DNA of 64,000 bases from Telopea speciosissima (taxonomy: Eukaryota; Streptophyta; Magnoliopsida; Proteales; Proteaceae). Both the position numbers and the translations under genes were made by a program. Shown here in pieces: positions 1 through 11,145 of this stretch (within the stretch, counting starts at the first letter, position 1; every line of letters starts with the position of its first letter). The stretch lies in the NCBI RefSeq assembly GCF_018873765.1, contig NC_057926.1, positions 56,371,378-56,435,377 of the forward strand, given 5' to 3'. The notes under the pieces were generated by a model, which did not search any database, was not told where the DNA came from, and saw only the letters and a list, made by a program, of their open reading frames with translations.

Positions 1-130
1 TCCTCTGCAATATCGTCGGGTGTGCGGTGCACATCCTGCGGCACAACAGAGGCCATTTGTGCCATGTGTGCCACGTGGCCTCTGTTGTGCCGTGGGGTGT
101 GCACCGCACACCCGGCAGTACTGCAGAGGA
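1..130. repeat. Foldback (palindromic) repeat, possibly cut by the window edge
   Basis: The first 130 bases are a long imperfect inverted repeat. The left arm starts TCCTCTGCA and contains GGGTGTGCGGTGCACA and GGCACAACAGAGGCCA. The right arm holds their complements and ends TGCAGAGGA, with a short loop near 55-75. It looks like a foldback MITE. No target duplication can be checked because the left end touches the window edge. An open frame at 22-234 runs through it and is not a gene. Confidence 0.75.
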
Positions 131-1289
131 TCCTGGTCCTAGACCCCAAGATCCTTTGCTCACAAGTCAAATTTCAGCCTAGATTTTGTTCTCTCGATCC
201 ATTGAAAAATTATGAGAGATCTAATAGTGGTTGAAGTACCAATAGTCATGTATGAACAAAGGGTATTTGAAATTTGAATGACTTAGGCTATAAAATTTGA
301 CATGTGGCTAATCTTGATTTTGTCCTCTCTATCCATTGGCTAGAATTGTTGCATCACTATTTCATATGACCCAAATAAGTACACTTGACTAATATATATG
401 TTTACCAAGGCGATATATTTGGTTTTTTTATTATTTTTTATTAAAGGTTAGAGACAGGCCACAATTAGAAAGGAATTTTTAGCAATGAAACCATTTGAGA
501 CTCGAATGGCTGGAAAATGTAAGAGAATTGTAAATAAGAAACCAAGTATAGAATAATAAGGGCAAAGAGGAACACTAAACTTTGAGATCTACTAGAGACT
601 CACTCACCCAATTGTGAGACTCACTCGCTACTAAAGGACCTCACACACTTAAATGAAGATTCACTTACCCAAGAATGAGACTCTTTAATCACAAGAAGTT
701 ACATTGGAAATATACTCTTTTTAAACTTTACTTTGCGATAACAAATATGGGAAAAGAAAACTCATGACACCAGTGTGTAGATTCTTACGCCTACGCTCTC
801 ACATCCTACTTGCTGACCTCACACTCTCCTCTTATTAAATATCTTTCTACTAGATGATTTGATCACCCACCCCTTCAGTTGTGGAAAACTATATTCTGAC
901 GTTAGAATGATCCCTTTCCCAACAAATATTTAAAAGAAGAAAAAACCAGAGGGAGACATAACGTGTTTTATGACACAAGATAAAGACAAGAACGCATGAC
1001 CTCCCTGCACTCGGTTGGCAAGGGAGTGAGGCACCAACCAACTAGTTGTCTTCATGTTGGGAAGTTAGTAATTGTGGTATCATGCCTTACTTCATCATAC
1101 ACCCCTTGGCTATTCCCAACCGTTTGTGAACTGTCTTGATTTGCCATTTTATGGGACCTTGATTGCCACTATTCATTATTCAATATCCATTAAAAAAAAT
1201 AATGAGAGTACCATTGTTGGTTGCTATTTCTAGGTGAGTTACGTCGGATGCAGATGGAGAGATCGATATAGTCGTTCTGCTATTAAATG
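131..1289. other. Non-coding stretch, nothing recognised
   Basis: AT-rich sequence without a credible reading frame, RNA gene or complete element. It is probably intergenic. Confidence 0.6.
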
Positions 1290-1815
1290 TTCACCAAAAT
1301 AGTGCTGTTTATGCGAGGGAATCAATCAGTTCGGCTCAAATTTTTATGGGGGTTTGATTGTAATCGGTTTAGAATGCATTTTGAAGCTAAATTGAAATCG
1401 AATAATTTTATAAATCGCAAACCGAAATCGAATTTGGTTTCGGTTTCTTTTGGTTCAGATACAGTTTTGATAATTTGGTTCACATTCAAAAAGAAATTAC
1501 AACTTAGTGAAGATATAGTTCCACAATGTCAAATGTGGTACGTTTCAACCATTTTTACACAACTCAACAAAGAAACTCATAGTAAGTAACTTGATACAAC
1601 TCAACAAAGACACATGATTATAGGGTTTAGAATAATTTAGGTTCAATTTAGGTTCGGTTTATACAGTTTACAATTCATTCTATTGGGTTCAATTCAAATC
1701 AACGGTTTTAGTCCAAAATAAAACCAAATCGAACTGAATAAAATTCTACTTTCCCAAAACCAAAATCGGATCGATGCCGGCTTCAGTTCAGATTCTAAAT
1801 TGACACCATTATCCT
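1290..1815. repeat. Degenerate GGTT/CGGTTT-rich repeat, hAT-MITE-like
   Basis: The segment is rich in variants of TCGGTTT and their complements. Its right end reads AAATTGACACCATTA, the complement of TAATGGTGTCAATTT, which resembles the hAT-like terminus of the element at 46736-47277 (TAAGGGTGTCAATT). No clean left terminus or 8-bp duplication was found, so the left boundary is approximate. The open frame at 1287-1589 lies inside the repeat. Confidence 0.4.
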
Positions 1816-2826
1816 AGGGCCTGGGGCTGAACCAGATTTTAAGACATGGGAAACTTGGAACGGAGTGGTTGAGGCCATGGCGGCATGGCCCATGGGTTTG
1901 GGGATGGGCCAAAAAAAGCCGCTTTAAAGTAAACAAAGCCAACCCAAAACCGAATTCCGTAAGTTTTGCCGAAACCCACCAGAGCCCAACCTAGAAAAGG
2001 CCCAATTTAGATTGCATAGTCGTTTGGTTGAGCTTGATCTTGGGCTTGGGCTTGGGCTTGGGCTGAGAAAGAAACTGGATATTGACTCAGGCTCAGGTCG
2101 ATGCACATGTTGACCCAAAACAAGACCAAACCTGAGTCATAGAATGGTTACAACAAGTATTGTAACTTTATTTTTTTGCCCCTTGTCTTATAAATTGTGA
2201 TATAATAGAGAATGAACGACCAAACAGATCCAATTGATGCTAGTACCCCGAGCTCCTAAAAAAAAAAACAAACAATTGGTGCACTTGTGTATCTAATAAC
2301 AAAAGAGAGCATGCTATGTCTCTCCCCACCTATAATAAATGCACTTATGATGGAATCACTATATTATGGATCTCCTACTATATATGCATCATTTTTTTAG
2401 ATCTAACAATTTCATTGACCTGCCTGGTTTAATTGTTGCAGAAATTTTTGAACCCGCTTCTAAATTAATCAAGTGGCAATTTAACATTTTGATAGATGGT
2501 CAAAACTTTTTAACAGACGCAGGTTACTTAAGTGTTCAGGACCCCATGGAGGTGGAATTTTTTGAGCTTCTTCAAGGATGGGAAAGAGCTACAAAGGAGC
2601 AGATTCCCATTGGCCATATCTGGTTATGCAACAAGAAACTTTTTCAGCTTTTTATTTCCACAGACTCTTTACTATTCCTTGGAACCTGATACAAGCTTCT
2701 TTATTTTGGCTGAAAAAACTAACAACTTTAAGAACATTACTTTTCACTTTTGTAAGTACCCAACTAGGATATATCTTATACTCATAAAAAATAAAAAAAG
2801 AAAAAAAAGAAAAAAAAGAGAGCATG
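1816..2826. other. Intergenic, with a short hexamer repeat
   Basis: No gene recognised. A (CTTGGG)n run of about four units lies near 2038-2063. The 3' part, up to 2826, is the downstream flank of the minus-strand gene that follows. Small open frames here have no recognisable motif. Confidence 0.55.
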
Positions 2827-3315
2827 TCAATTGAGATGAATTCCACATATTATCCCCTTTAGTATTTGCATCAAATGATAAGCAGTGATAAGCATCGATG
2901 TAGGAACAGTAAGTGCAAGTAGGGCCACCATCCCAAACACCAAGCTTGGCCTTGTCTTCATCAGTTGAGTTTGTAATAGCCCTATGGCTTCAAAGATATC
3001 AGAGTCATAATCATGGTAATACCTCTTCTCCCACTCCATCCAGTGCAATGGTGGCTCATCCTTCCTTTGATCAGCCTTTATTTTCATGTCTTGAATCCGC
3101 ATCCGTAGAACAATCATGTTCTCATCAACTCGCCGCCCATCAAAATCCCTATCATATCCATCTTTTCTTGCAACAAACACCTTCATAGGTGATTGTTGCT
3201 TGCATGGCTGCTCAAGGCTAGTTTTCCACTGCCGCAGCCGCCACCGCCGGAGTATCAATGAAGATGGGCGTTGGGGAAGTAGAAGAGGACGATGAAGAAG
3301 GGAAATGGATTTCAT
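2827..3315 (-). CDS. Conserved plant small membrane protein, copy 1 of 4
   Basis: This is a 162-residue single-exon frame. I do not recognise a named function. It is clearly a paralogue of the frames at 7560-8033, 11146-11613 and 26053-26520. The shared core is VDENMIVLR, a helix ending RIQDMK, then EPPLHWMEWEKRYY, YDSDIFEA.GLLQTQLM, TRPSLVFGM and a hydrophobic segment of about 25 residues near the C-terminus (VALLALTVPTSMLITAYHLM). The N-terminal 60 residues are variable and rich in Ser, Arg and Leu, as in an organelle transit peptide (inference). A TATA-like box lies about 60 bp upstream. The conserved core against diverged ends argues for selection on the protein. A single C-terminal membrane helix is likely; the plastid or mitochondrial location is a guess. 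Confidence 0.75.
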   Translation of the reverse strand: MKSISLLHRPLLLPQRPSSLILRRWRLRQWKTSLEQPCKQQSPMKVFVARKDGYDRDFDGRRVDENMIVLRMRIQDMKIKADQRKDEPPLHWMEWEKRYYHDYDSDIFEAIGLLQTQLMKTRPSLVFGMVALLALTVPTSMLITAYHLMQILKGIICGIHLN

Positions 3316-3375
3316 CTTTGGAAGAATTAATATGAATGGGGAAGGTCATCATGTGTGAGGTTACGTAAACATACC

Positions 3376-3383
3376 TATTTATA
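3376..3383 (-). promoter_or_regulatory. TATA box of copy 1
   Basis: On the minus strand the sequence reads TATAAATA, about 60 bp upstream of the ATG at 3315. The surrounding 250 bp is also similar to the upstream region of copy 2 (8034-8480), so promoter and gene were duplicated together. Confidence 0.55.
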
Positions 3384-4029
3384 GAAGTGATTGATATATA
3401 TGAAGAATACAAAACCTAGGAATTGATGGCGAAGGTGGCGAAATGTCAAGAATTACACAGTTGAGATGACACCATTTATTGACTTACTTTAGTTCACATG
3501 TTGAGTCAATCTGTCCACCAATGGAATTTTACAAATTTTATAACTAATTTATCTTGATAACCACCATTGCCTAACTTAAATTAGGCCCAACTAATTAAAA
3601 CTTAAAATAAGTCTCTCGATCAGCTCATTGCCATTGCCAAGACTTTCACATCTAATCATTATACTTTAGAGTTTATCTTGTGTTAAGTCAATTGGACAAA
3701 ATTGGGTGTCTACACCAAGTTGTCTCCAACTAAACTTTTCATTATATGATTGGATATTTTTTTTTTAGGTGAGGGGGAGAAGAAGGGGGTTGTAAAACCC
3801 CTAGTGGGGGAATTTCTATTAGGCCTCACCATGCAAAAGAGGAAATACAAGCTTGAGGAAATCCTCCAGGTTTCCTACAGTTCCTTAACCAGGTAATTCA
3901 CATTACATGATTTGGAAAACAAGTTTAGCCTCTTAGGGAATCACTCAACCCAAGTGTAAGACACATTCACTATATGTGTGAGGGAGAGAGCCGGACATTG
4001 GGAAAGAGAACATAAACAAGGGGTTTCCA
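3384..4029. other. Upstream flank and intergenic DNA
   Basis: The first 100-200 bp is shared with the upstream region of copy 2 (both contain versions of AAAACCTAGGAATTGATGG and a later TGTCAAGAATTACACA). The remainder has no recognised gene. Confidence 0.5.
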
Positions 4030-4300
4030 CTCAAACATTTCGATTCTCGCTGAGATGAGTTTGTTCACTTACGTAGGCAATATGATCTGTGGTTCCGGAA
4101 TCAAAGGAAATTACCTACGAGAATTGCAAGAGGGTGAATATTACCAGTGGGAGGAAGCAATGCCAAGAGTGGTTGCACCTGATCAGTTGTCAAAGCCGTA
4201 GAAGAATGAATGTAGTATGGAGAAGAAACAGGTTATGGCGCACCAGCACCATCAACATCAGCCAATAGCTAGGATCGAGTAAAATTCCTAAACTAATACC
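4030..4300 (-). mobile_element. Fossil fragment of a Ty1/copia-like LTR retrotransposon
   Basis: Reading the minus strand near 4050-4110 gives a retropepsin-type motif (DSGTTDHI followed by a downstream segment typical of copia gag-protease regions). Only a short piece is present. It is broken and looks old. LTR-like AT-rich sequence may continue to about 4740, but its end was not defined. Confidence 0.55.
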
Positions 4301-5221
4301 ATGATAAGAAGAAGATAGACTGCAGAATTCTGCAGTTGTGTGTATTTTTCATTATAATTGTATATGGAAATATACATAAAGAGGATGAATGATGGAAGAA
4401 AATATTCCTAAGATTACTCTTACAATCAATTAAGATAAACATTGATTGACAATTGGCAAGATTGTTGTTGCTAATTGGGAGGAATAAATTAGGAAAGATT
4501 TGATGAAGAATCACATTCTAATACAGAGGAAATGAGGCATCTACTGTATTCGCTGGAGTGAAGTGAGGAAGATGGTCGCCGGTTGACACCGGATTGCTTT
4601 ATTGCCAGAGAAGGTCTCTTCTTCAGAAGTAGGGTTTGTGGGTATTTTAATCGAAAGGGTAGAATAGGTATTTTACCCACTAAGAAGGGCAGAATTGTCA
4701 TTTAAAAAATATTGAACTGCTGACGCTCGAGTTTTTTTTTGTTTTGGTTCCCAACAATTAAGGGGCACTTAACGTCATCTTCTCATACCATTATCTCTCA
4801 GAGGGACAATTGTAAGATAAAATCGGAGATTATCCAGCTCAGCAGTCTTACCTACCGGATAGGATAAGTGAGTTTGGGGCAAAGTTTATTAACAAGAAAA
4901 CATAAACCCGAAGGTAACTTAACAAATTAAATCCCTTTCACTAGGAAACTCTACTACCACGTCTCTCCTTCCGTCCCACGTCTCTCTCCCATTTTCCATC
5001 TCACCTTGAAGAGCAAAAGGAAAAACAAAAAATCCCCCTTCATCTTTGTGGCAGCAAACTTATCTCTTCCTATTTTTCTCTCCTCTCAATTAATTCTTTA
5101 TATATTTTAGGGAAATCGATTCTTTCTATATGTAAAAGATCCTAGCTCATTGCATTAATCTATCTTTTGGGTTTGCGAAACATTAATATATATAGGTATT
5201 ACAGATCGACTACTTGAGAAG
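4301..5221. other. Intergenic, upstream of the F-box pseudogene
   Basis: This stretch holds possible LTR-derived sequence up to about 4740, then pyrimidine-rich leader-like sequence (CTCTC runs at 4960-5090) that may be the old 5' UTR of the F-box gene. No intact gene is visible. Confidence 0.45.
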
Positions 5222-6181
5222 ATGAAGAAGATTAATACCAGAGGTAGTCCTCTTCCTCTTCCTCTTCCGCTGAGGAGGAGGAGGAGGATTAATAGGGGTA
5301 ATGATGATGATGATGAAGATGAAGATGATCTATTAATATCATCATTAGTGGTAACTGAAGATGTGTTGTTCAAAGTGTTTTCATGGCTCCCCGTGAAGGC
5401 CCTGATGAGGTTCAAGTGCCTAAATAAACGATGGTTTGATGTTATATCCAGTGATCCTCTTTTCATTAGCCTCCACCATTCTCAACACCAATCAGCAACT
5501 CTTCTTCTTCACTTTTGTGTATCACATCCAACTACACATGAACTCATAACATTACCACAATTTTACCAATATGATATGGGTCACTTGGGTTTTGGATATG
5601 TGGAGTCTACTAATGAATATAAAATAGTACATTTGGTTCGTCCTTTCTCTGATTCCCCAACAGGAAGAAAAGGAGAATCTAATAGGTTTTACCCAAGTGA
5701 ATATACAGAATGTAGGGTTTTCACCTTGGGGATGACAAAGGATTCTCCATCTTCTTATGCTTCTCCTTGGGCTTGGAAAATAGTAGCTAGGAAATTCTCC
5801 ATACCGAGTTTGGTATGATCAATATCCGGCTTTCGTAGAGGGATCTATCTCTTCACTGGCTCATCAATCACGAATACCACCCCGAAGTTATGATCGACAT
5901 CGAAAAGTCAATCTTGTCCTTCGACATGGAGAGTGAAGAATTTAGAGTCCTCCCACGTCCTAGTGAGTGTCCCGATCTCAAAACCATTCGTAACCGAAAG
6001 GGTCTTCAATTGATAGAGCTCAGAGGGTTACTCTGCCTTTCATGTGTTACACATAACAAAATGGAGATATGGAGTCTCAAAGACTACCACCACTGTAAGG
6101 GAAAAGACTTAGTTGAATTTAGTTGGGAAAAGACTTAGTTGAATTTAATGTACTTTACAAGAATCCTTATGTTCACGTTTC
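5222..6181 (+). pseudogene. F-box protein with F-box-associated region, broken
   Basis: The first frame (5222-5818, 198 residues) carries an F-box at about residues 38-80 (VTEDVLFKVFSWLPVKALMR, then FKCLNKRWFDVISSDPLFI). The F-box would bind SKP1 in an SCF ubiquitin ligase. The downstream F-box-associated region has a GFGYVESTNEYKIVHLVR-type segment. Its coding then moves to another frame at about 5814 (YDQYPAFVEGSI) and again by about 5854 (HWLINHEYHPEVMIDIEKS, running to 6138). A 26-bp tandem duplication at 6099-6149 causes a further frame change. Without these shifts it would resemble an ordinary F-box/FBA protein of about 300 residues or more. An intron could in principle hide one shift, but no convincing splice pair was seen, so a pseudogene is preferred. 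Confidence 0.75.
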
Positions 6182-7559
6182 ATATAAGCTTTTGGTTGAT
6201 AATCATAACCTATTGTATTCTGAAGTTTTTAAGATTGTTAAGATTATAAATCAACTTTTTTTTTTTTTTTTTCCTAACATATTTCTGTTCATGATATGCG
6301 TCTCTCTACACTCGGTCATTAAAGTTTTTGGTTTTTCAAACCTTCAATAAATGCTTTATGATTTCTACAATAGAGGAAGTAGAAAGATCAAATTAATGAT
6401 CCGCTTCCGACCTTTTTTCTACCAAATTTTTAACACAAAAAAACTTGTAAACCCTGGACGAACTTTTCATCCGAAAATTTTCAAACGTACAAAACCTAAA
6501 ATCTTGCATTCTGCTCCTCTTAAAACAGAACTGTATGAACGAACCTCTGACTCGCCATTCTCTTCATGGGTTTGGCTGGCTCGAGATTTAGGGCGGGAGA
6601 AGGGTGTTTCTTTGGGCGACCCAAAAAACCTCAGGAGGGTCTTCTTCTGTTACCATGGCTAGCTGCCTAAAAAGAACTTCAGCCTCGCTCATCAACTTCT
6701 GTTAAATCAGGTATTTATTTAATGTATTTGATTTGCTATATCTCTTGCAATAATTCTGGTTTTCCGCCATGGGGATTATTGACGCAAGGAAGAAGACGAC
6801 TCTTTCCCATCCCCACGATTCCTTCTTTTTCTTTCTCTTAGTTTCCATATATGCCCTTTCCTTTCTAGTTTAACTCTACCACTCCTTTTACTCCTTCTAT
6901 TACTTAGGCTTTGTTTCAATCAAATAGGGTATTGTGAGTTTGTGACCCGATTTCTGCATTAGAGAGGTTAGTATTAATGGACTGGAATGGGTTGAGTGGA
7001 GCAGGTAGCGTTGGATGTGGGTAATCCCAATTGAACTTATTTCATTTTGAATGGAGAAGATTACATGAATGTTTTAATATGATACCAAAAGAAAAAGAAA
7101 AAGAAAAAGAAATGTGACGTTGGAATAATATGTATTCCAACATGCACCCTGAGCTGTGGGAATCACACTAACACACTCTTTCATTATTCTGACCCATGCG
7201 GATGATACCATTACCTACATTGTCATTGGTGTGATATGCAATTCCTCCCCAAACTGGCGTTGTAGGGAATCTTCTTCTTATAAAAAATTGATTTAATAAA
7301 CAATACATTATATATTACGTAGAAAAAAAAACCCTGAAAGGCCGCGTGGCTCCTGTGCTTAGACACAGATAGGCACAAAAATGATTGCACCGCCTTGGCT
7401 TCAATGAAATGCATAAATCTCACCCATGTTGATGCTTCCATGCATACCTCAAAACTGATAGAAGACCAGATCTGCTGGTATAAACGCAAAGACTTAAAAT
7501 TTGACCATCTCTCCATGAAAACAAGAGTCTCTTACTCAATTTTATTTAATTTTAGGTAA
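6182..7559. other. Intergenic DNA with possible relic of a first exon
   Basis: No intact gene. Around 6590-6720 there is GC-richer, leader-like sequence with an ATG at 6655 (MASCLKRTSASLINFC then stop), followed by CAG|GTATTT, which resembles a relic first exon coding for a targeting peptide. This is weak. An AGAAAA short tandem run lies at about 7080-7110. Confidence 0.4.
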
Positions 7560-8033
7560 TCAATAACCTAGATGAAACCCACATAATATTCCCTTTAGTA
7601 TTTGCATCAAATGATAAGCAGTCATAAACAGCGATGTAGGAACACTAAACCCAACTAAGGCCATCATCCCAAACACCAAGCTTGGCCTTGTATTCATAAG
7701 TTGAGTTTGTAACAGTCCCATGGCTTCACAGATATCAGAATCATAATTAGGGTAATATCGCTTCTCCCAATCCATCCAATGCGATGGTGGTTCTTGCTTC
7801 CTTTGATCAGCCATGTTCATGTCTTGGATTCGCATCCGTAGAACAATCATGTTCTCATCAACTCGGCGCCCACTAATATAGTCCCTCTCCCTATCATCAT
7901 CATCATATCCATCTCTTCTTCTTGCAGCAAACACCTTCATAGGCGATGCTTGCTTAAATGGATGCTCAACGCTAATTTTCCGGCGTTGGCGGACAAGCAG
8001 ATGAGGAAGACAAATAAGGGAAATTGATTCCAT
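7560..8033 (-). CDS. Conserved plant small membrane protein, copy 2 of 4
   Basis: This is a 157-residue single-exon frame, most similar to copy 1 at 2827-3315. It shares VDENMIVLRMRIQDMN, EPPSHWMDWEKRYY, YDSDICEAMGLLQTQLMNTRPSLVFGM and a final hydrophobic segment (VGFSVPTSLFMTAYHLMQIL). The N-terminal region contains an acidic DDDDRERD stretch absent from copies 3 and 4. Copies 1 and 2 also share MKVFAAR- and SPMKVF-type sequence and their upstream flank, so this pair arose by the latest local duplication. Function is unknown to me. A C-terminal membrane helix is likely. Confidence 0.75.
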   Translation of the reverse strand: MESISLICLPHLLVRQRRKISVEHPFKQASPMKVFAARRRDGYDDDDRERDYISGRRVDENMIVLRMRIQDMNMADQRKQEPPSHWMDWEKRYYPNYDSDICEAMGLLQTQLMNTRPSLVFGMMALVGFSVPTSLFMTAYHLMQILKGILCGFHLGY

Positions 8034-8565
8034 CGTTGGAAGAGAAAGACTGAAAGAGGAAGAAGGCTGTGTGTGAGGAGTTACCTACTCTTCTTACCTA
8101 TTTATTGATAGACGTGAAGTGATTGATACAAAAAGGATCTAAAACTTAGGAATTTGATGGAGAAGGGGGCGAAACCGAGTGAGAAAAAGACACCATTGGT
8201 GACTAATTGATTATCTTTAATTATCTTTACTGTTTCTTTGAAATGGAATTTGCGGCTTAATTACGCATTAAAATCCTCTGCAATTTCTTTGTCTTGAGAG
8301 CTCGATTAATTTAGTTATTTTTGTTTTTCTTTTCTTGAGTTTGATACCACTGAATGTCGCATTTTCTATGTCGACACTGGAAAGGATTTTTTTTTCTTAA
8401 TTACATGTATGAAGTGCCAATCAATGTCAAGAAATACACAAATTGACATGACACCACTTGGTTTAATTACCGGCGTGAAGTGCCTTCCTAGGGAAAGATT
8501 CTATATCCCATCTTTGCAACTCGTTAATTCATGAAACCAATTAGACTTTAGATTTATGTGATCTT
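8034..8565. other. Upstream flank of copy 2
   Basis: The first 180 bp resembles the flank of copy 1. A similar block (GTCAAGAAATACACAAATTGACATGACACCA, in two overlapping pieces) resumes near 8427 after about 200 bp of unrelated sequence. This suggests an insertion in the copy 2 flank after duplication. A TATA-like AATAAATA is seen on the minus strand at about 8098. Confidence 0.5.
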
Positions 8566-8616
8566 GCACCGCCCATGTGTGCATGGTGAGACCCACTGTG
8601 CACACATGGGCGGTGC
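8566..8616. repeat. Perfect 18-bp hairpin
   Basis: The arms GCACCGCCCATGTGTGCA (8566-8583) and TGCACACATGGGCGGTGC (8599-8616) are exact reverse complements around a 15-base spacer. It probably belongs to a small foldback element; related GTGTGCAC sequence occurs in the repeat at 1-130. Confidence 0.75.
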
Positions 8617-9309
8617 TACGCTGCACAATGCGCACAGCACCCCCAATACTACTAAGATAATAATTTTTTAGATTTATGGAGACGTGTTGGGTTTTTGTTA
8701 TTGTTTACCAAAAAAATTAAAAAGTTGAGCTTTTGTTATTAATTTAGGGCTTCTTTTGGTTGAGAAAGAGAAACCAATCCATCGATTAGACTCTTAGTAG
8801 TATATCTGCGGTACTTCTGTTGGTATTTTCCTGATGGTTAGAATAGTTTTGACGCGTCGATGGCTTAATAAGAATATTACTTTATCTTTTATTTTTTTGG
8901 TAAAAAATATTACTTTATCAATATACATCAAATCACCTTTTTTTCGAAATAATTAAGATGCTTTTATTGAATGAAACGAATGGTAGTCGGTGGAAGAATG
9001 AAAAAAAAAACACTGAAAAGAGAATTATCCAAAACAAGCGTGAATTGATCACCGTACCATATGCCAAAATTAAATTCGATATAACTAATTTAATTTGCTG
9101 CCCCTTGTTTTCTTCGCAATTGGAAAATCTGATGTATTTTTCTTTATGAGAAAATAAAATATATTAAAACTAGTAAGAATATACATAAATGTAATTTCTT
9201 GTTTGAGCATTTTTAACTAGATTATAAATCATCGCAAAACAAAAAAGGTCACTCTTAGTATTAAACGTAATGTCTTGTTCTATCGTATTTATATACACAA
9301 TTTTCTTGA
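8617..9309. other. AT-rich intergenic DNA
   Basis: No gene or complete element seen. Long A and T runs are present. Confidence 0.6.
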
Positions 9310-10040
9310 GAAGAGGCCAAGGCCAATGAGTATGCGTTGGAGTTGGAAGAAACTAGGCAATTCATTGATTGGAGAATCACACTTCTTTCACCTTCAACCC
9401 AAGACTGGATGCATGCTCGAGACCTGTACGGATACTAACTAATTTTGGTTCCATATGATGGGACGAATTAAAGCTCCCTGCAGCAAAGAAAACAAACTTG
9501 TCATCTAGCAAAAATATATAAGACCATCCTGCTGAATTCACTCCTGGTATCTGATATTCTGCATGCACAGATTAAAACAAGATAATTGAATTTCGGCAAA
9601 TGGGAAAAAATAGATAATATTAACTTCTCCTCATTATGAGAATAAACATCATGGGATGAAAATGAGGGAGGAGATAAGTTTAAATCAACTATCCATTTTT
9701 CAATACTCTTCATTATCCAGATTGGATCCTCCTGCTCTAGACCAAGCATGACCTTGTTTCTAACAGATCAAATAAAATAACAAGTGATAATAAAAACCCC
9801 AAAAAACCATATCAAGGATTTTTTGTTGAGCTTATAATTAAACAAGGTAGCAAGGCAGAAATTCTTAAGGGAGGAATAAGACAAGAATTCAGATGTCAAA
9901 CCCAACGGCCCAAATATGTTTAACCCAATCATATGAAAGGAATTAATGGCAGTATGATTCGACACAGTTTCCACATAAAGCACAAGAGGGGTCAATCTGA
10001 AGCCATCTTGATAAAGTTGCCTTGATAGAAAGTCCTGCAT
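9310..10040 (-). mobile_element. Decayed LINE 3' region (zinc-binding and RNase H parts)
   Basis: Three separate minus-strand frames appear in the order expected of a plant L1-type LINE. At 10040-9768 there is sequence like the zinc-binding domain after reverse transcriptase (ETVSNHTAINSF, LNIFGPLGL). At 9749-9501 there is a linker (IWIMKSIEKWIVDLNLSPPS). At 9568-9377 there is RNase H-like sequence (GWSYIFL, FVFFAAGSFNSSHHMEPKLV). The pieces lie in different frames separated by stops, so the copy is dead. The 5' part was not found. The match is by motif only. Confidence 0.5.
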
Positions 10041-10344
10041 TTAACATATGCCAGAAAAAAAATGTTTAAACTTGGGATGTATTTTAAGCTTCCAAAAGAA
10101 TTTTCATCAAGTGGAAAGATAAGAATTATGACCAGGGGGTGGTAAATATAGAGAACTAGCATCTAATAATTTTCTACTAATTCTACCATTCTTGGCCAAA
10201 GTGCACACCACCCGCTATTATCATAAACAAATAAATTAAGGCAATTTTTTGAATAAAAGGAGAAATATCTAGAGGAATTGAAACATCGAGTAAAGCTGAA
10301 TTCCACCAACTCAACCCAAATGCACAATTTTAAGTTGTGTTTGT

Positions 10345-10432
10345 TATGCATTCTAGGTTGATTTTCCATTTTTGGACGATAAAAACAACTACTTTTATCA
10401 TTTGAGAATGCAAAATCGACTTAGAATGCATA
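10345..10432. repeat. Small foldback element
   Basis: TATGCATTCTAGGTTGATTTT on the left is mirrored by AAAATCGACTTAGAATGCATA on the right with few mismatches, around a short centre containing GATAAAAACAACTACTTTTATC. The arms are about 30 bp. Flanking GTTTGT and CCAAAC suggest the inverted repeat extends slightly further with lower identity. Confidence 0.65.
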
Positions 10433-11145
10433 CCAAACAGTATTGCCTTGCAATATGGGCAGGCTATGGTTGCCATGTGGCAAAATATTTATTAGTTCAA
10501 TTTTTAGCCTCAGTTAAGGTCCATCAATCCCATTCATACGTAAAATTTCAGTTTAAAAAGGGCTAGGTCTTACATGTGGCAAAAATCATTGTTAAAGCTT
10601 GGTATTAAAATATAAATTGAATGAAAAGAAGCACAACATTTCAAGGCTTCAAAATACACAAGAATATTTTAGAGGAAAGCTCTCTGAACTTGGCCGCATG
10701 ATGTGTCCAAACACATGGGTGGTGGGCGAAATGACCACTCTGGCTCCCTGAATGATCAAAATGACCACAACGCCCCGCCTTATGTGTGTAGGGCAGTCAG
10801 TGCCCCGTGTGCTCCCGGACAAAGAACAATGCCCCAATATTTTAATACAAGGTGGAGTATATGATTGAATTGTTCAGTGAAATTTAACATGTGATCAATT
10901 TAAATTCTCCACAGAAACCCCTCCATGTGGTTTAAATTACAAACAACCTCTGTCATCTGTCTTAGTTGATGAACAAGAATTTTGTGATACTTTTTGCCTT
11001 TAATCTATAAGCTAGAGAGGATGAGAAAAGTAAACAATTTGTTGTGATATTTCAAAATTCTGATTAATATACATACAGAGTCTCACCTATATACCCAATT
11101 GGTATAAAAACAAGAACAATAATAATAATATTAATTATCTACAAG
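10433..11145. other. Intergenic DNA with a repeat-like block
   Basis: Sequence at about 10670-10840 (with GGCAAAATGA-type and ACACATGGGTGGTGGG-type motifs) resembles a block near 33340-33490 and is probably a dispersed repeat. The rest is the 3' flank of the minus-strand gene at 11146. Confidence 0.4.

Noticed and set aside
6590-6720. Possible first exon of a mitochondrial protein (MASCLKRTSASL)
   Set aside because: The frame stops after 16 codons, no second exon was found downstream, and there is no family match by eye.
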